Positions 1 to 9,752 of a stretch of DNA of 64,000 nucleotides are shown here, piece by piece. The stretch's first letter is position 1, and every line of letters starts with the position of its first letter. A model generated the notes under the pieces. It made no database searches. It saw only the letters and a list, made by a program, of their open reading frames with translations, and was not told the origin of the DNA. The DNA comes from Photobacterium alginatilyticum. GTDB taxonomy: Bacteria; Pseudomonadota; Gammaproteobacteria; Enterobacterales; Vibrionaceae. Location of the stretch: NCBI RefSeq assembly GCF_009910675.1, contig NZ_RSEJ01000016.1:1-64000 (forward strand). The letters run 5' to 3'. A program made the position numbers and the translations under genes.

Positions 1-85
1 TGGTGCGGAAGGAGAGACTTGAACTCTCACACCTTGCGGCGCCAGAACCTAAATCTGGTGCGTCTACCAATTCCGCCACTTCCGC
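1..85 (-). tRNA. tRNA-Leu(TAG), last in window
   Basis: An 85-nt class II (long variable arm) tRNA. The TAG anticodon is the complement of bases 49-51, and the 3' CCA is encoded at bases 1-3. It is the most promoter-distal tRNA visible; the array may continue left of the window. Confidence 0.96.
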
Positions 86-165
86 ATTTATTCAGCCATG
101 ACGAGCTGATGTAACTCTGATTGTATTTTTCAGTTCGGGAATTGGTGTTCCGAACTAAAGAATAA

Positions 166-250
166 TGGTGCGGAAGGAGAGACTTGAACTCTCACACCTT
201 GCGGCGCCAGAACCTAAATCTGGTGCGTCTACCAATTCCGCCACTTCCGC
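166..250 (-). tRNA. tRNA-Leu(TAG)
   Basis: An 85-nt copy whose sequence appears identical to the other Leu-TAG genes of the array. The anticodon complement is at 214-216 and CCA is encoded. Confidence 0.97.
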
Positions 251-284
251 ATCTTGTGTTTTACATCATTCCGCGAGGGAAGGA

Positions 285-361
285 TGGTGGCTACGACGGG
301 ATTCGAACCTGTGACCCCATCATTATGAGTGATGTGCTCTAACCAACTGAGCTACGTAGCC
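285..361 (-). tRNA. tRNA-Met(CAT), elongator
   Basis: A 77-nt elongator Met tRNA with the CAT anticodon (complement at 325-327) and encoded CCA. The acceptor starts GGCTACG as in E. coli metT/metU, not the initiator form and not tRNA-Ile2. Confidence 0.97.
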
Positions 362-406
362 GCTTTTAAAGTTACTGATAGAATTATTAATCAGTATCTT
401 TGAAAA

Positions 407-481
407 TGGCAGGGCTACCTGGATTCGAACCAGGGAATGACGGGATCAAAACCCGTTGCCTTACCGCTTGGCGATAGCCCT
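407..481 (-). tRNA. tRNA-Gln(TTG)
   Basis: A 75-nt Gln tRNA with the TTG anticodon (complement at 447-449) and encoded CCA. The acceptor stem is AGGGCTA, one of two acceptor variants in the array. Confidence 0.97.
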
Positions 482-530
482 ACAGGTGCTTTTCTTCAAA
501 GCTGCTCTTGCTTCGCAGTGAAGAAGAGAA

Positions 531-615
531 TGGTGCGGAAGGAGAGACTTGAACTCTCACACCTTGCGGCGCCAGAACCTAAATCTGGTGCGTCTACCAA
601 TTCCGCCACTTCCGC
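531..615 (-). tRNA. tRNA-Leu(TAG)
   Basis: An 85-nt Leu-TAG copy (anticodon complement 579-581), between two Gln genes. Confidence 0.97.
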
Positions 616-659
616 AGTACTTACCGTTGAATCAAACGATTCTAACGTTAAGTGATAGA

Positions 660-734
660 TGGCAGGTCTACCTGGATTCGAACCAGGGAATGACGGGATC
701 AAAACCCGTTGCCTTACCGCTTGGCGATAGACCT
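660..734 (-). tRNA. tRNA-Gln(TTG)
   Basis: A 75-nt Gln-TTG gene with the second acceptor variant, AGGTCTA paired with TAGACCT. The paired change keeps the stem closed. Confidence 0.97.
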
Positions 735-779
735 GCAGGATGCTCGCTAGAGCACTCTCGAAGAGAGTTAATCAGAGAA

Positions 780-864
780 TGGTGCGGAAGGAGAGACTTG
801 AACTCTCACACCTTGCGGCGCCAGAACCTAAATCTGGTGCGTCTACCAATTCCGCCACTTCCGC
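780..864 (-). tRNA. tRNA-Leu(TAG)
   Basis: An 85-nt Leu-TAG copy (anticodon complement 828-830). It and the copy at 1-85 are followed by nearly the same spacer, showing that this Leu-Leu pair is a duplicate of the pair at 1-250. Confidence 0.97.
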
Positions 865-933
865 ATTTATTCAGCCATGACGAGCTGATGTAACTCTGAT
901 TGCCGGGAATTGGTGTTCCGAACTGAAGAATAA

Positions 934-1018
934 TGGTGCGGAAGGAGAGACTTGAACTCTCACACCTTGCGGCGCCAGAACCTAAATCTGGTGCGTCTAC
1001 CAATTCCGCCACTTCCGC
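934..1018 (-). tRNA. tRNA-Leu(TAG)
   Basis: An 85-nt Leu-TAG copy (anticodon complement 982-984), directly downstream of the single Leu-CAG gene in transcription order. Confidence 0.97.
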
Positions 1019-1063
1019 ATTTTTTCTTTTTAATCAACGCCCGTAAGCATTGAGTTTGTAACT

Positions 1064-1150
1064 TGGTGCGGAGGGAGGGACTTGAACCCTCACGTCCTTG
1101 CGGACACTAGCACCTGAAGCTAGCGCGTCTACCAATTCCGCCACCACCGC
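1064..1150 (-). tRNA. tRNA-Leu(CAG)
   Basis: An 87-nt class II tRNA with anticodon CAG (complement at 1114-1116). It is the only Leu-CAG isoacceptor in the array. Its body differs from the Leu-TAG copies mainly in the anticodon stem and variable arm. CCA is encoded. Confidence 0.96.
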
Positions 1151-1179
1151 ACATGGTGTCATTTTCTCGTAAAAGAAAA

Positions 1180-1256
1180 TGGTGGCTACGACGGGATTCG
1201 AACCTGTGACCCCATCATTATGAGTGATGTGCTCTAACCAACTGAGCTACGTAGCC
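1180..1256 (-). tRNA. tRNA-Met(CAT), elongator
   Basis: A 77-nt elongator Met gene (anticodon complement 1220-1222) at the promoter-distal boundary of the regular Met-Leu-Gln cassettes. Confidence 0.97.
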
Positions 1257-1306
1257 ATTTTTTTACAGGCTGCTGACTATACAGGATAATCAACACCTTG
1301 AAAAGG

Positions 1307-1381
1307 TGGCAGGGCTACCTGGATTCGAACCAGGGGATGACGGGATCAAAACCCGTTGCCTTACCGCTTGGCGATAGCCCT
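1307..1381 (-). tRNA. tRNA-Gln(TTG)
   Basis: A 75-nt Gln-TTG gene with the AGGGCTA acceptor. It has one change in the T arm relative to its siblings (caggggat versus cagggaat on the plus strand). Confidence 0.97.
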
Positions 1382-1449
1382 ACAATTTGTTGTTCTCACA
1401 ACAGGCTTTTTCCAAAGCCGCTCTCACTGCCTCAAAGAGGGGGAGAGAA

Positions 1450-1534
1450 TGGTGCGGAAGGAGAGACTTGAACTCTCACACCTTGCGGCGCCAGAACCTA
1501 AATCTGGTGCGTCTACCAATTCCGCCACTTCCGC
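1450..1534 (-). tRNA. tRNA-Leu(TAG)
   Basis: An 85-nt Leu-TAG copy (anticodon complement 1498-1500) in the third Met-Leu-Gln cassette counted from the promoter. Confidence 0.97.
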
Positions 1535-1570
1535 ATTCTACTGTTTTACATCATTCCGGTAAAGGAAGGA

Positions 1571-1647
1571 TGGTGGCTACGACGGGATTCGAACCTGTGA
1601 CCCCATCATTATGAGTGATGTGCTCTAACCAACTGAGCTACGTAGCC
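1571..1647 (-). tRNA. tRNA-Met(CAT), elongator
   Basis: A 77-nt elongator Met gene (anticodon complement 1611-1613), first member of the third cassette. Confidence 0.97.
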
Positions 1648-1692
1648 TCACAAGGTTGCTGACTATACATGATAATCAACAGCATTGAAAGA

Positions 1693-1767
1693 TGGCAGGT
1701 CTACCTGGATTCGAACCAGGGAATGACGGGATCAAAACCCGTTGCCTTACCGCTTGGCGATAGACCT
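1693..1767 (-). tRNA. tRNA-Gln(TTG)
   Basis: A 75-nt Gln-TTG gene with the AGGTCTA acceptor, third member of the second cassette. Confidence 0.97.
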
Positions 1768-1816
1768 GCAGGTGTTCACTTAAGAACTGCTCTCGTACCT
1801 CAAAGAGGGGAGAGAA

Positions 1817-1901
1817 TGGTGCGGAAGGAGAGACTTGAACTCTCACACCTTGCGGCGCCAGAACCTAAATCTGGTGCGTCTACCAATTCCGCCACTTCCG
1901 C
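1817..1901 (-). tRNA. tRNA-Leu(TAG)
   Basis: An 85-nt Leu-TAG copy (anticodon complement 1865-1867) in the second cassette. Confidence 0.97.
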
Positions 1902-1936
1902 ATCATGTGTTTTACATCATCCCGGTAGAGGGAGGA

Positions 1937-2013
1937 TGGTGGCTACGACGGGATTCGAACCTGTGACCCCATCATTATGAGTGATGTGCTCTAACCAACT
2001 GAGCTACGTAGCC
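1937..2013 (-). tRNA. tRNA-Met(CAT), elongator
   Basis: A 77-nt elongator Met gene (anticodon complement 1977-1979), first member of the second cassette. Confidence 0.97.
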
Positions 2014-2059
2014 AATTTTAAGTTGCTGACCAAACACGTTGCTCAACAGCTTTAAATAG

Positions 2060-2134
2060 TGGCAGGTCTACCTGGATTCGAACCAGGGAATGACGGGATC
2101 AAAACCCGTTGCCTTACCGCTTGGCGATAGACCT
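2060..2134 (-). tRNA. tRNA-Gln(TTG)
   Basis: A 75-nt Gln-TTG gene with the AGGTCTA acceptor, third member of the promoter-proximal cassette. Confidence 0.97.
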
Positions 2135-2185
2135 GCAGGATGTTCACTTAAGAACTGTCTCTCGCGTCTCTAAGAGAGGAGAGAA

Positions 2186-2270
2186 TGGTGCGGAAGGAGA
2201 GACTTGAACTCTCACACCTTGCGGCGCCAGAACCTAAATCTGGTGCGTCTACCAATTCCGCCACTTCCGC
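2186..2270 (-). tRNA. tRNA-Leu(TAG)
   Basis: An 85-nt Leu-TAG copy (anticodon complement 2234-2236) in the promoter-proximal cassette. Confidence 0.97.
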
Positions 2271-2305
2271 AACATGTGTTTTACATCATCCCGGTAGAGG
2301 GAGGA

Positions 2306-2382
2306 TGGTGGCTACGACGGGATTCGAACCTGTGACCCCATCATTATGAGTGATGTGCTCTAACCAACTGAGCTACGTAGCC
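2306..2382 (-). tRNA. tRNA-Met(CAT), first in operon
   Basis: A 77-nt elongator Met gene (anticodon complement 2346-2348). It is the first tRNA of the transcript, about 55 nt downstream of the predicted -10 element. Confidence 0.97.
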
Positions 2383-2438
2383 ATTTTGTATCCTTTAACA
2401 GCCCTCAATTACTGGGCGCTGTCTCGGGAACGGGGCGC

Positions 2439-2467
2439 ATTATGCTCATACCAGGTAAAAGCGTCAA
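2439..2467 (-). promoter_or_regulatory. tRNA operon promoter (sigma-70, stringent type)
   Basis: On the minus strand TTGACG (2462-2467) is followed by exactly 17 nt and then CATAAT (2439-2444). The next bases are the GC-rich run GCGCCCCG, the discriminator type expected of stringently controlled stable-RNA promoters. It lies just upstream of the first tRNA. The rest of the 2383-2684 interval holds only the ychF terminator. Confidence 0.8.
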
Positions 2468-2610
2468 CAGTTTTTTTTAATATCTTCCGAAAACCCGTGT
2501 GTTCGATGGTTATTTGGACGAAATGGGCGAATGCCACACTGGAATGACGATTTTTAGCCCCTTGCCGCTAGGCTGAAAGGCTTGTCAGAATTTTCCAAAA
2601 TTGTCAGGGA

Positions 2611-2646
2611 GATAAAAAATAAGCCAGCAATCGTGCTGGCTTATTT
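2611..2646 (-). terminator. Terminator after ychF
   Basis: A perfect 13-bp stem (2617-2629 with 2634-2646, loop ATCG) is followed on the minus strand by a T tract. It separates ychF from the tRNA promoter. Confidence 0.85.
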
Positions 2647-2684
2647 GATCTTGCTGTCATTGCTGCGCGTTATTCGCGCCGGTA

Positions 2685-3776
2685 TTAGACGTTGAAGCGG
2701 AAGTGAACCACGTCACCATCTTTTACGATGTAATCTTTACCTTCCAGGCGCCACTTACCTGCTTCTTTTGCTCCGCTTTCGCCGTTGAACTCGATGAAGT
2801 GGTCGTAGCCGACAACTTCGGCACGGATAAAGCCTTTTTCGAAGTCGGTGTGGATCTTACCTGCAGCCTGTGGCGCGGTTGCACCCACAGGGATCGTCCA
2901 GGCACGGACCTCTTTTACACCGGCGGTGAAGTAGGTTTGCAGTGTCAGTAGCTCGTAGCCAGAGCGGATCACGCGGTTCAGGCCTGGTTCTTCGATACCC
3001 ATGTCCGCCAGGAACTCTTCGCGATCAGCATCGTCAAGCTCGGCAATTTCAGACTCGATAGCTGCACAAACCGGTACCACAACGGCGTTTTCTTTGCTTG
3101 CGTGCTCACGCACCATGTCCAGGAACTCGTTGTCCTCGAAACCGTCTTCGCTCACATTGGCAATATACATCGTCGGTTTCAGGGTCAGGAAGTTCAGGTA
3201 GCTAATCGCTGCAGTTTCTTCTTTGGCCAGCTCGACAGAGCGAACCATGCCACCTTCTGTAAGGGTCGGCAGCAGTTTTTCCAGTACTGCGATTTCAAAT
3301 TTAGCGTCTTTGTCGCCGCCTTTGGCGCGCTTAGCCTGGCGCTGGATAGCACGCTCACAGGTATCCAAATCGGACAGTGCCAGTTCAAGGTTGATCACCT
3401 CGATGTCGTCCAGCGGGTTGATTTGGCCGGCAACGTGAACAATGTTGTCGTTTTCGAAGCAGCGTACGACGTGGCCGATCGCATCGGTCTCGCGGATGTT
3501 CGCCAGGAACTTGTTACCCAGGCCTTCACCTTTGGACGCACCGGCAACCAGGCCTGCAATATCGACGAATTCCATTGTGGTAGGCAGTACGCGCTCAGGA
3601 TTAACAATGTTCGCCAGAGCATCCAGACGAAGATCTGGCACAGGTACAACGCCGGTGTTTGGTTCGATAGTACAGAACGGGAAGTTTGCCGCTTCGATAC
3701 CCGCTTTCGTTAAGGCGTTGAATAGTGTTGACTTACCTACGTTTGGCAGGCCGACGATTCCACATTTAAAACCCAT
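2685..3776 (-). CDS. ychF: Redox-regulated ATPase YchF (Obg-family)
   Basis: A 363-residue cytosolic P-loop protein of the YchF/OLA1 branch of the Obg GTPases, which prefers ATP over GTP and binds ribosomes. The Walker A motif GLPNVGKST is near residues 9-17. NVSE (in YIANVSED) replaces the usual NKxD base-specificity motif, which is diagnostic of YchF. The C-terminal TGS-like domain ends in VHFRFNV. Length equals the E. coli protein. The start ATG opens the canonical [14 protein letters not shown]. It lies about 100 nt downstream of pth, the same pair as in enterobacteria. Confidence 0.97.
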   Translation of the reverse strand: MGFKCGIVGLPNVGKSTLFNALTKAGIEAANFPFCTIEPNTGVVPVPDLRLDALANIVNPERVLPTTMEFVDIAGLVAGASKGEGLGNKFLANIRETDAIGHVVRCFENDNIVHVAGQINPLDDIEVINLELALSDLDTCERAIQRQAKRAKGGDKDAKFEIAVLEKLLPTLTEGGMVRSVELAKEETAAISYLNFLTLKPTMYIANVSEDGFEDNEFLDMVREHASKENAVVVPVCAAIESEIAELDDADREEFLADMGIEEPGLNRVIRSGYELLTLQTYFTAGVKEVRAWTIPVGATAPQAAGKIHTDFEKGFIRAEVVGYDHFIEFNGESGAKEAGKWRLEGKDYIVKDGDVVHFRFNV

Positions 3777-3878
3777 GGTTGGAAACCCTTTTGGTGATTA
3801 TTCGGTGAAACAGCCCTGCGTATTGCAGTGTCTCGACAACACAATGCGCAAAGCAGGAACAAGTTAGAGCAACTACAG

Positions 3879-4469
3879 TTATTCGGCTTTGAATGAATGT
3901 AGTCGGTTTTGCGCCTTATTCAGGCCGTCTTTCAGCAAGACATCCATGCAGCGGACGGCTTCGTCTACGGCTGCATCAATGTTGCCTTGCTCTTTGGCCG
4001 GCGCTTTGCCCAGTACAAAACCGGACACTTTATTTTTGTCGCCAGGGTGGCCGATACCGACACGCAGGCGATAGAAATCTTTGTTATTGCCCATTTTGCT
4101 GATGATGTCGCGCAGGCCGTTATGTCCGCCGTGGCCGCCGCCTTTTTTGAACTTGGCCACCCCCGGTGGCAGGTCCAGCTCATCATGAGCAACTAAGATC
4201 TCTTCCGGCTTGATCTGATAGAAATTAGCCAGAGCCGCCACGGACTTCCCGGAGAGGTTCATGAACGTGGAAGGGATCAACAAGCGTAGATCATGGCCGT
4301 TGGCCTGGATCCGGCCGGTCTGGCCAAAGTATTTCGACTCTTCTCGTAGGCTAATGTTATGGACTCGGGCCAGTTCTTCTACGACCCATGCACCCGCGTT
4401 GTGGCGGGTTTTAGCATACTCGGCACCAGGGTTAGCCAGGCCGACTAATAGACGAATATTGTTACTCAC
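3879..4469 (-). CDS. pth: Peptidyl-tRNA hydrolase
   Basis: A 196-residue enzyme that releases peptides from peptidyl-tRNAs that drop off the ribosome. The family's catalytic set is present: Asn13, His23 in the motif TRHNAG, and Asp96 in [11 protein letters not shown]. The glycine-rich [12 protein letters not shown] segment that contacts tRNA follows. The length matches the usual 190-195 residues. It sits between prs and ychF as in E. coli, but the strong terminator at 4546-4575 separates it from prs, so it probably has its own promoter. Confidence 0.97.
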   Translation of the reverse strand: MSNNIRLLVGLANPGAEYAKTRHNAGAWVVEELARVHNISLREESKYFGQTGRIQANGHDLRLLIPSTFMNLSGKSVAALANFYQIKPEEILVAHDELDLPPGVAKFKKGGGHGGHNGLRDIISKMGNNKDFYRLRVGIGHPGDKNKVSGFVLGKAPAKEQGNIDAAVDEAVRCMDVLLKDGLNKAQNRLHSFKAE

Positions 4470-4545
4470 GCTAGTCTCTCAAGTCTTAGGGGCTTAAAAC
4501 GCGCGCTATGTTATACCAAACCGAGCAAGATTGATATGTCCGGAC

Positions 4546-4575
4546 GAAAAACGCCCCGCATGGCGCGGGGCGTTT
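4546..4575 (-). terminator. Terminator after prs
   Basis: An 11-bp GC-rich stem (4549-4559 with 4565-4575), followed on the minus strand by a run of Ts. It ends the lolB-ispE-prs unit. Confidence 0.85.
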
Positions 4576-4616
4576 GGATTTTATCGCTATGCCGAACTGT
4601 TCGGTATAGGGAGCGA

Positions 4617-5564
4617 TTAGTGCTCGAACATCGCAGAGATTGACTCTTCGTTGCTGATGCGGCGAATCGCTTCAGCCAGCATGCCAGATAGCGTCAGTAC
4701 CGATACGCGGCCTGTATCAACCATTGCCTGAGACAGTGGGATAGAGTCAGTAACGATAACTTCGTCGATCACTGATTCACGGATGTTCTGAGGCGCATTG
4801 CCAGAGAATACCGGGTGAGTTGCGTAGGCAAAAACGCGCTTGGCACCACGATCTTTCAGCGCTTCGGCAGCTTTACACAGCGTACCGCCAGTATCGATCA
4901 TGTCATCAACGATGACGCAGTCACGGCCTTCAACTTCGCCGATAAGGTGCATAACCTGAGAAACGTTGGCACGTGGACGACGCTTGTCGATGATCGCAAT
5001 GTCAGTGTCATCAAGCAGCTTGGCAATCGCACGGGCACGTACAACACCACCGATGTCCGGAGAAACAACCACTGGATCTTCCAGTTTCTTCGCCAGGATG
5101 TCTTCTAGCAGAACTGGGCTGCCGAATACGTTATCAACTGGAACATCAAAGAAGCCCTGAATTTGCTCAGCGTGAAGATCAACAGTCAGAACGCGGTCAA
5201 CGCCGACGTTAGAAAGGAAATCAGCAACCACTTTGGCAGTAATTGGCACACGGGAAGAACGAACGCGGCGGTCTTGGCGAGCATAACCGAAGTAAGGGAT
5301 TACAGCTGTAATACGACCTGCAGAAGCGCGGCGTAGGGCATCGATCATAACAACCAGTTCCATCAGGTTGTCATTGGTTGGCGCACAAGTAGATTGAATG
5401 ATAAAAACGTCGCTACCACGAACGTTCTCATTAATCTGAACACAGACTTCACCGTCGGAAAAACGGTTAACTGTTGCGTCTCCTAAAGAGATGTAAAGAC
5501 GGTCAGCAATGCGTTGGGCTAGTTCTGGTGTAGCGTTACCAGCAAACAGCTTCATATCAGGCAC
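4617..5564 (-). CDS. prs: Ribose-phosphate pyrophosphokinase (PRPP synthase), GTG start
   Basis: Makes PRPP from ribose 5-phosphate and ATP for nucleotide, His, Trp and NAD synthesis. Seen are the flexible-loop segment YARQDRR, the [11 protein letters not shown] block and the PRPP-binding [11 protein letters not shown] place the start at the GTG at 5562-5564, which opens [10 protein letters not shown]. That gives 315 residues, equal to the E. coli enzyme, and a GAGG ribosome site lies 8 nt upstream. An upstream in-frame ATG at 5606 would add 14 unconserved residues. The gene follows ispE by about 30 nt and is probably co-transcribed with it. Confidence 0.96.
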   Translation of the reverse strand: MPDMKLFAGNATPELAQRIADRLYISLGDATVNRFSDGEVCVQINENVRGSDVFIIQSTCAPTNDNLMELVVMIDALRRASAGRITAVIPYFGYARQDRRVRSSRVPITAKVVADFLSNVGVDRVLTVDLHAEQIQGFFDVPVDNVFGSPVLLEDILAKKLEDPVVVSPDIGGVVRARAIAKLLDDTDIAIIDKRRPRANVSQVMHLIGEVEGRDCVIVDDMIDTGGTLCKAAEALKDRGAKRVFAYATHPVFSGNAPQNIRESVIDEVIVTDSIPLSQAMVDTGRVSVLTLSGMLAEAIRRISNEESISAMFEH

Positions 5565-5596
5565 GGTGGAAACCTCAGGTTGCGTCCAAGTTGTAG

Positions 5597-6478
5597 TTAC
5601 TGACAATCCGTAGAATGTGCGTTCAAGGCTGTCAAAAGGGGAGATGTGTTGACACCTTTTGCGACGAATCCTTGGAGCCAGTCAGGTAATTTATTCAGTG
5701 TTGCAATGGCCTCTTGTTGAGTGCTAAATTCTGCAAACACACAAGCGCCAGTGCCGGTCAGTCTTGACGGCGCGTATTCTAACAGCCACGAAAGCGCCTT
5801 ATCAACCTCGGGGTGCCGTCTTCTGACGATTTTTTCGCAATCGTTTTCGTAAATCCCCGCCAACAGGGCATCCAACGTCATTTTTTTGCTATCACGAGTA
5901 AGTTCCGGATGGGTGAAAATATCAACAGTTGCAATGCTGACATCCGGTTTGGCAACCAAATACCACTTTTCCTGCGGCTCTGCCGGTTGAAGTTTTTCCC
6001 CTACGCCCTCGGCAAACGCACTCATTCCGCGGACAAAAACTGGCACGTCCGCACCGAGCTTCAGGCCGAGATCGGCCAGTTCATCCTCGCTGAGCCCGGC
6101 TTGCCACAGGTAGTTCAGGGCAACCAAGGTGGTGGCCGCATCGGACGACCCGCCACCCAGGCCTCCGCCCATCGGCAGGATTTTATCGATATGGATCTCG
6201 GCCCCGGCCCGGATGCCAGCCGCCTGTCGCAGGGCATCGGCAGCGCGATAGATCAGGTTGTCTTCGGTTGCAACGCCCTCTATGGCCGGCGAAAGGGTGA
6301 TATCACCAGAGTCGTTCGCGGTAATCGTCAGGGTGTCACTGTGATCCAGAAACTGAAACAGGGTTTGCAGCTCATGGTAACCATCAGGACGGCGACCGGT
6401 GATGTAGAGGAACAGGTTTAGCTTGGCTGGCGCGGGCCAGCGAGTGGTACGGGTAATCATAGTGTGGCTCGTGTTCAT
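5597..6478 (-). CDS. ispE: 4-diphosphocytidyl-2-C-methyl-D-erythritol kinase
   Basis: A GHMP-family kinase that phosphorylates CDP-methylerythritol in the MEP isoprenoid pathway. Seen are the N-terminal [20 protein letters not shown] block, the ATP-binding glycine-rich [13 protein letters not shown] loop and a C-terminal [14 protein letters not shown] segment. The start at 6478 overlaps the lolB stop as ATGA and gives 293 residues; an internal ATG at 6460 is the alternative. Translational coupling to lolB is likely. The order lolB-ispE-prs is the conserved gammaproteobacterial one. Confidence 0.95.
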   Translation of the reverse strand: MNTSHTMITRTTRWPAPAKLNLFLYITGRRPDGYHELQTLFQFLDHSDTLTITANDSGDITLSPAIEGVATEDNLIYRAADALRQAAGIRAGAEIHIDKILPMGGGLGGGSSDAATTLVALNYLWQAGLSEDELADLGLKLGADVPVFVRGMSAFAEGVGEKLQPAEPQEKWYLVAKPDVSIATVDIFTHPELTRDSKKMTLDALLAGIYENDCEKIVRRRHPEVDKALSWLLEYAPSRLTGTGACVFAEFSTQQEAIATLNKLPDWLQGFVAKGVNTSPLLTALNAHSTDCQ

Positions 6479-7116
6479 GGCTGTTGGCTTTCGGTGATTT
6501 CCCACTCATTGATAATGAGGGTAATACGGACATCCCCTTGCGACAGAATCATTCGACTCGGCAGGGCCGGGGTCACCGAGTTGTCATATTCGTTGTAGTC
6601 GAGCTGCCAAAGTTGCTGGTCTATTTGTTTCGCCAGGTAGGCCACCCGGTTCTCGCTGTTGAGCTGGTAGGTATCGGCAGCCGTTGGCAGGCCTATCAGC
6701 CAGTCACGCATTTGCTCGACGGGAAGATTTATATCGGTCAGCTCCTGGATCAGGCGCGAGGCATTGGTTCCCTGATAGGTCTGGCCATCGTGGGAAATCA
6801 AGGTGGCACTGACTGGCGTGGCATCGAGCTTGAGCAGGGTTTTGCCGAGGAAGTTGGTCAGCAGCAGGTGATCGGCCTGCGGGACGGTACGCCACAGCAG
6901 GTTGGCACCAAAACGTTGCTTGCCTTTATAGCCCAACCGGCCTTTGGCCTCATAATGGTTAAGTTGCTGGAGCGACGCCTGGTGGGTTTCCCAGTCCACT
7001 AGAGGGGAAACTGGTGCCTGGCTGGCACAGCCGGATAGCAGGGAAAGAGGCAAAAGGGCGGCGAGCAAGTACCGTTTCGAGTGTAAATACAATCGAACAA
7101 ATGAAATCGATGGCAT
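6475..7116 (-). CDS. lolB: Outer-membrane lipoprotein insertase LolB
   Basis: LolB receives lipoproteins from LolA and inserts them into the outer membrane inner leaflet; it is itself a lipoprotein. The 213-residue product has a lipid signal peptide with lipobox LLSGC, Cys30 being the predicted acylated residue. The mature part starts ASQAP, with no Asp at +2, consistent with outer-membrane sorting. The family segment [11 protein letters not shown] and the C-terminal [11 protein letters not shown] are visible. It is divergent from hemA across about 230 bp, as in E. coli. Confidence 0.94.
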   Translation of the reverse strand: MPSISFVRLYLHSKRYLLAALLPLSLLSGCASQAPVSPLVDWETHQASLQQLNHYEAKGRLGYKGKQRFGANLLWRTVPQADHLLLTNFLGKTLLKLDATPVSATLISHDGQTYQGTNASRLIQELTDINLPVEQMRDWLIGLPTAADTYQLNSENRVAYLAKQIDQQLWQLDYNEYDNSVTPALPSRMILSQGDVRITLIINEWEITESQQP

Positions 7117-7344
7117 AGTTTGTAATTAACTTATGGGTTTAGGCAAACAATAGCGAGAATTGGACCATAATACCAATTGCAACAAGGAATTGCTTAAGGC
7201 ATCTGGGCCATAAATGGTATTTAAATTTCAACAATTGCTCAGGAATGCCAGATTGATTGCGTTAGTTTTCTTTAATTACGTTGGGGCATCAAGTAAAATC
7301 CCGCCCTGGATCTTTTTCACCGGCGAAGTTGGTACACCGTCTCC

Positions 7345-8607
7345 ATGACATTGCTTGCATTAGGAATAAATCATAAAACGGCATCTGTGGACTTACGCGA
7401 GCGTGTTGCGTTTTCCCCGGACAAGCTGACCAAGGCATTGCAGCAGTTAGAAGCACACCCGGAGGTAACAAGTGGCGTTATCGTCTCGACTTGTAACCGC
7501 ACCGAGCTCTATTGTGACGTGACCCAGGCCGGGCCGGGAATCCTGATTGATTGGTTGACCAAGTTTCACCAGCTCACGGCCGAAGAATTGATGCCGAGCC
7601 TGTATTTTCACGAAGAGCAGGCTGCTGTGAGGCACCTTATGCGGGTCGCCTGCGGTCTGGACTCATTGGTGCTCGGCGAGCCTCAAATTCTGGGACAGGT
7701 CAAGCAGTCATATTCTGACGCCCGCGATTATGAAGCCGTACATGGTATGCTGGAGAAGTTATTCCACAAGTCCTTTACGGTTGCAAAGCGGGTGCGTACC
7801 GAAACCGATATTGGTGGTAATGCCGTATCGGTGGCCTTTGCGGCCTGTACCCTGGCCAAGCAAATTTTTGAGTCGCTGTCTGAGGCCACGGTATTATTGA
7901 TTGGCGCAGGCGAGACAATTGAACTGGTATCGCGCCACCTTGTCGAGCAGGGCTGCAACAAGCTGATTGTGGCTAACCGAACCAAAGAAAGGGCTGATAA
8001 CCTGGCCAGGGAGTTCGGTGCCGAGGTGATTAGCCTGCCGGACATTCCCGAATATTTGCCGCGCGCCGATATCGTGATCAGCTCGACGGCCAGCCCGCTG
8101 CCGATTGTCGGTAAGGGCATGGTCGAGAAAGCCATTAAGGCGCGTCGTCATCAGCCGATGCTGCTGGTGGATATTGCCGTGCCGCGTGATATCGAGCAGG
8201 AAGTCGGTGAGTTGAACGACGCCTACCTGTATACGGTCGATGATTTGCACAGTATCGTCGAGAAGAACCGCGAGCAGCGCAAGGTTGCCGCGATCCAGGC
8301 CGAAGCTATCGTCAGCGAGGAAAGTGCCGCCTTTATGAGCTGGCTGCGTTCGCTGGAGGCGGTTGACAGTATCCGACAGTATCGTTGTCACGCCGAGGAT
8401 ATCAAGGCCGAGCTGCTGAGCCGAAGCCTGCAGGCTATAGCCAATGGCAGTGAGCCAGAAAAAGTACTGGCAGAACTAAGCAACAAACTGACCAACAAAC
8501 TGATCCACGCACCAACCCGGGCAATGCAGCAGGCTGCGCATAACGGCGAGCCGGAAAAATTAGCGGTGATCCGCGAGACGCTGGGGTTGGAGTCGTTCAA
8601 AAATTAA
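7345..8607 (+). CDS. hemA: Glutamyl-tRNA reductase
   Basis: First committed step of C5-pathway haem biosynthesis: NADPH-dependent reduction of Glu-tRNA to glutamate-1-semialdehyde. The 420-residue product has the catalytic Cys50 in [10 protein letters not shown], the specificity segment [18 protein letters not shown], a Rossmann loop (LLIGAGET) near 190 and a C-terminal helical dimerisation domain. The start [12 protein letters not shown] is canonical. It heads the operon hemA-prfA-prmC-sirB2-sirB1-kdsA. The 228-bp gap to lolB must carry both divergent promoters. Confidence 0.98.
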   Translation: MTLLALGINHKTASVDLRERVAFSPDKLTKALQQLEAHPEVTSGVIVSTCNRTELYCDVTQAGPGILIDWLTKFHQLTAEELMPSLYFHEEQAAVRHLMRVACGLDSLVLGEPQILGQVKQSYSDARDYEAVHGMLEKLFHKSFTVAKRVRTETDIGGNAVSVAFAACTLAKQIFESLSEATVLLIGAGETIELVSRHLVEQGCNKLIVANRTKERADNLAREFGAEVISLPDIPEYLPRADIVISSTASPLPIVGKGMVEKAIKARRHQPMLLVDIAVPRDIEQEVGELNDAYLYTVDDLHSIVEKNREQRKVAAIQAEAIVSEESAAFMSWLRSLEAVDSIRQYRCHAEDIKAELLSRSLQAIANGSEPEKVLAELSNKLTNKLIHAPTRAMQQAAHNGEPEKLAVIRETLGLESFKN

Positions 8608-8663
8608 TATGAGGCAGGGCCACCGTGCTCTGCCATGACCGGAACACAATAGTTAAGTCGATT

Positions 8664-9752
8664 ATGAAATCTTCAATTTTAGTGAAATTAGAAACGCTGG
8701 TTGAGCGTTACGAAGAAGTCCAGCACCTGCTTGGCGATCCTGACGTGATCGGCGATCAGGATAAATTCCGTGCGCTTTCCCGTGAATATTCTCAGCTGGA
8801 AGAAGTGACCAAGTGTTTCCAGGCTTATCAGCAGGCGAAAGAGGATCTTGAAACTGCTGAAGAAATGACGAAAGAAGATGATCCGGAAATGCGCGAAATG
8901 GCGCAGGAAGAAGTAAAAGAAGCGAAAGCCGAAATTACTCGTCTTGAAGATGAGCTTCAGGTGCTGCTGATCCCGAAAGATCCGAATGATGAGCGCAACT
9001 GCTTTATCGAAATTCGTGCCGGTGCCGGTGGTGACGAGGCCGGTATCTTTGCCGGTGACCTGTTCCGTATGTACAGCAAGTATGCAGAAAGCCGCGGTTG
9101 GCGTATCGAAGTGATGAGCGCCAATGATGCCGAGCACGGCGGTTACAAAGAAATGATCGCCAAAGTGAACGGCGAGGGTGTGTATGGTGTGCTGAAGTTT
9201 GAATCCGGCGGTCACCGCGTTCAGCGTGTTCCGGCAACGGAATCTCAAGGCCGTGTTCATACTTCGGCGTGTACGGTTGCGGTGCTTCCTGAAATCCCGG
9301 AAGCTGAGATCCCTGAAATCAATGCTGGCGATTTGAAAATCGACACCTTCCGTGCCTCGGGCGCTGGTGGTCAGCACGTTAACACCACTGACTCAGCTAT
9401 CCGTATTACCCACCTGCCAACCGGTATCGTGGTGGAGTGTCAGGATGAGCGTTCACAGCATAAGAATAAGGCCAAGGCAATGTCAGTGCTGGCGGCGCGT
9501 ATTATTAAAGCTGAAGAAGAGCGACGCCATGAAGCAGAGGCAAGCACCCGACGTAACCTGTTGGGCTCGGGCGATCGCTCGGACCGTATCCGCACCTATA
9601 ACTACCCGCAGGGCCGAGTGTCTGATCACCGTATCAACCTGACTATCTACCGCCTGAACGAGGTGATGGAAGGGGATATGGATACCCTGATCCAGCCGGT
9701 ACTGCAGGAACACCAGGCAGATCAGCTGGCTGCCATGGCTGATCAAAGCTAA
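8664..9752 (+). CDS. prfA: Peptide chain release factor 1
   Basis: Recognises UAA and UAG and triggers peptide release. With the start at 8664 ([12 protein letters not shown]) the product is 362 residues, close to E. coli RF1 (360). The tripeptide anticodon PAT is at 190-192 and the peptidyl-transferase GGQ at 235-237, whose Gln is the substrate of the next gene's product. The reading frame extends upstream to 8625, but those 13 residues lack family similarity. The stop overlaps prmC as TAATG. Confidence 0.98.
   Translation: MKSSILVKLETLVERYEEVQHLLGDPDVIGDQDKFRALSREYSQLEEVTKCFQAYQQAKEDLETAEEMTKEDDPEMREMAQEEVKEAKAEITRLEDELQVLLIPKDPNDERNCFIEIRAGAGGDEAGIFAGDLFRMYSKYAESRGWRIEVMSANDAEHGGYKEMIAKVNGEGVYGVLKFESGGHRVQRVPATESQGRVHTSACTVAVLPEIPEAEIPEINAGDLKIDTFRASGAGGQHVNTTDSAIRITHLPTGIVVECQDERSQHKNKAKAMSVLAARIIKAEEERRHEAEASTRRNLLGSGDRSDRIRTYNYPQGRVSDHRINLTIYRLNEVMEGDMDTLIQPVLQEHQADQLAAMADQS

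Larger units (their letters stand above)
1180..2382 (-). repeat. Tandem Met-Leu-Gln tRNA cassettes (~370 bp unit)
   Basis: The order Met, Leu-TAG, Gln recurs three times, with Met genes starting 369, 366 and 391 bp apart. Spacers between equivalent genes are also alike; for example a tttacatcat spacer recurs between Leu and Met. Whole cassettes were therefore duplicated rather than single genes. Confidence 0.9.

Noticed and set aside
437-2000. Short reading frames across both strands of the tRNA array, sharing peptides such as RKERLELSH
   Set aside because: They are translations of repeated tRNA genes and their spacers, with no ribosome sites; their similarity is the tRNA repetition.
3102-3713. 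A 203-residue plus-strand frame antisense to ychF
   Set aside because: A shadow of a highly conserved gene in another frame; no start context and no recognised domain.
5813-6421. A 202-residue frame opposite ispE
   Set aside because: Antisense to a well-supported CDS, with low-complexity composition typical of shadow frames.
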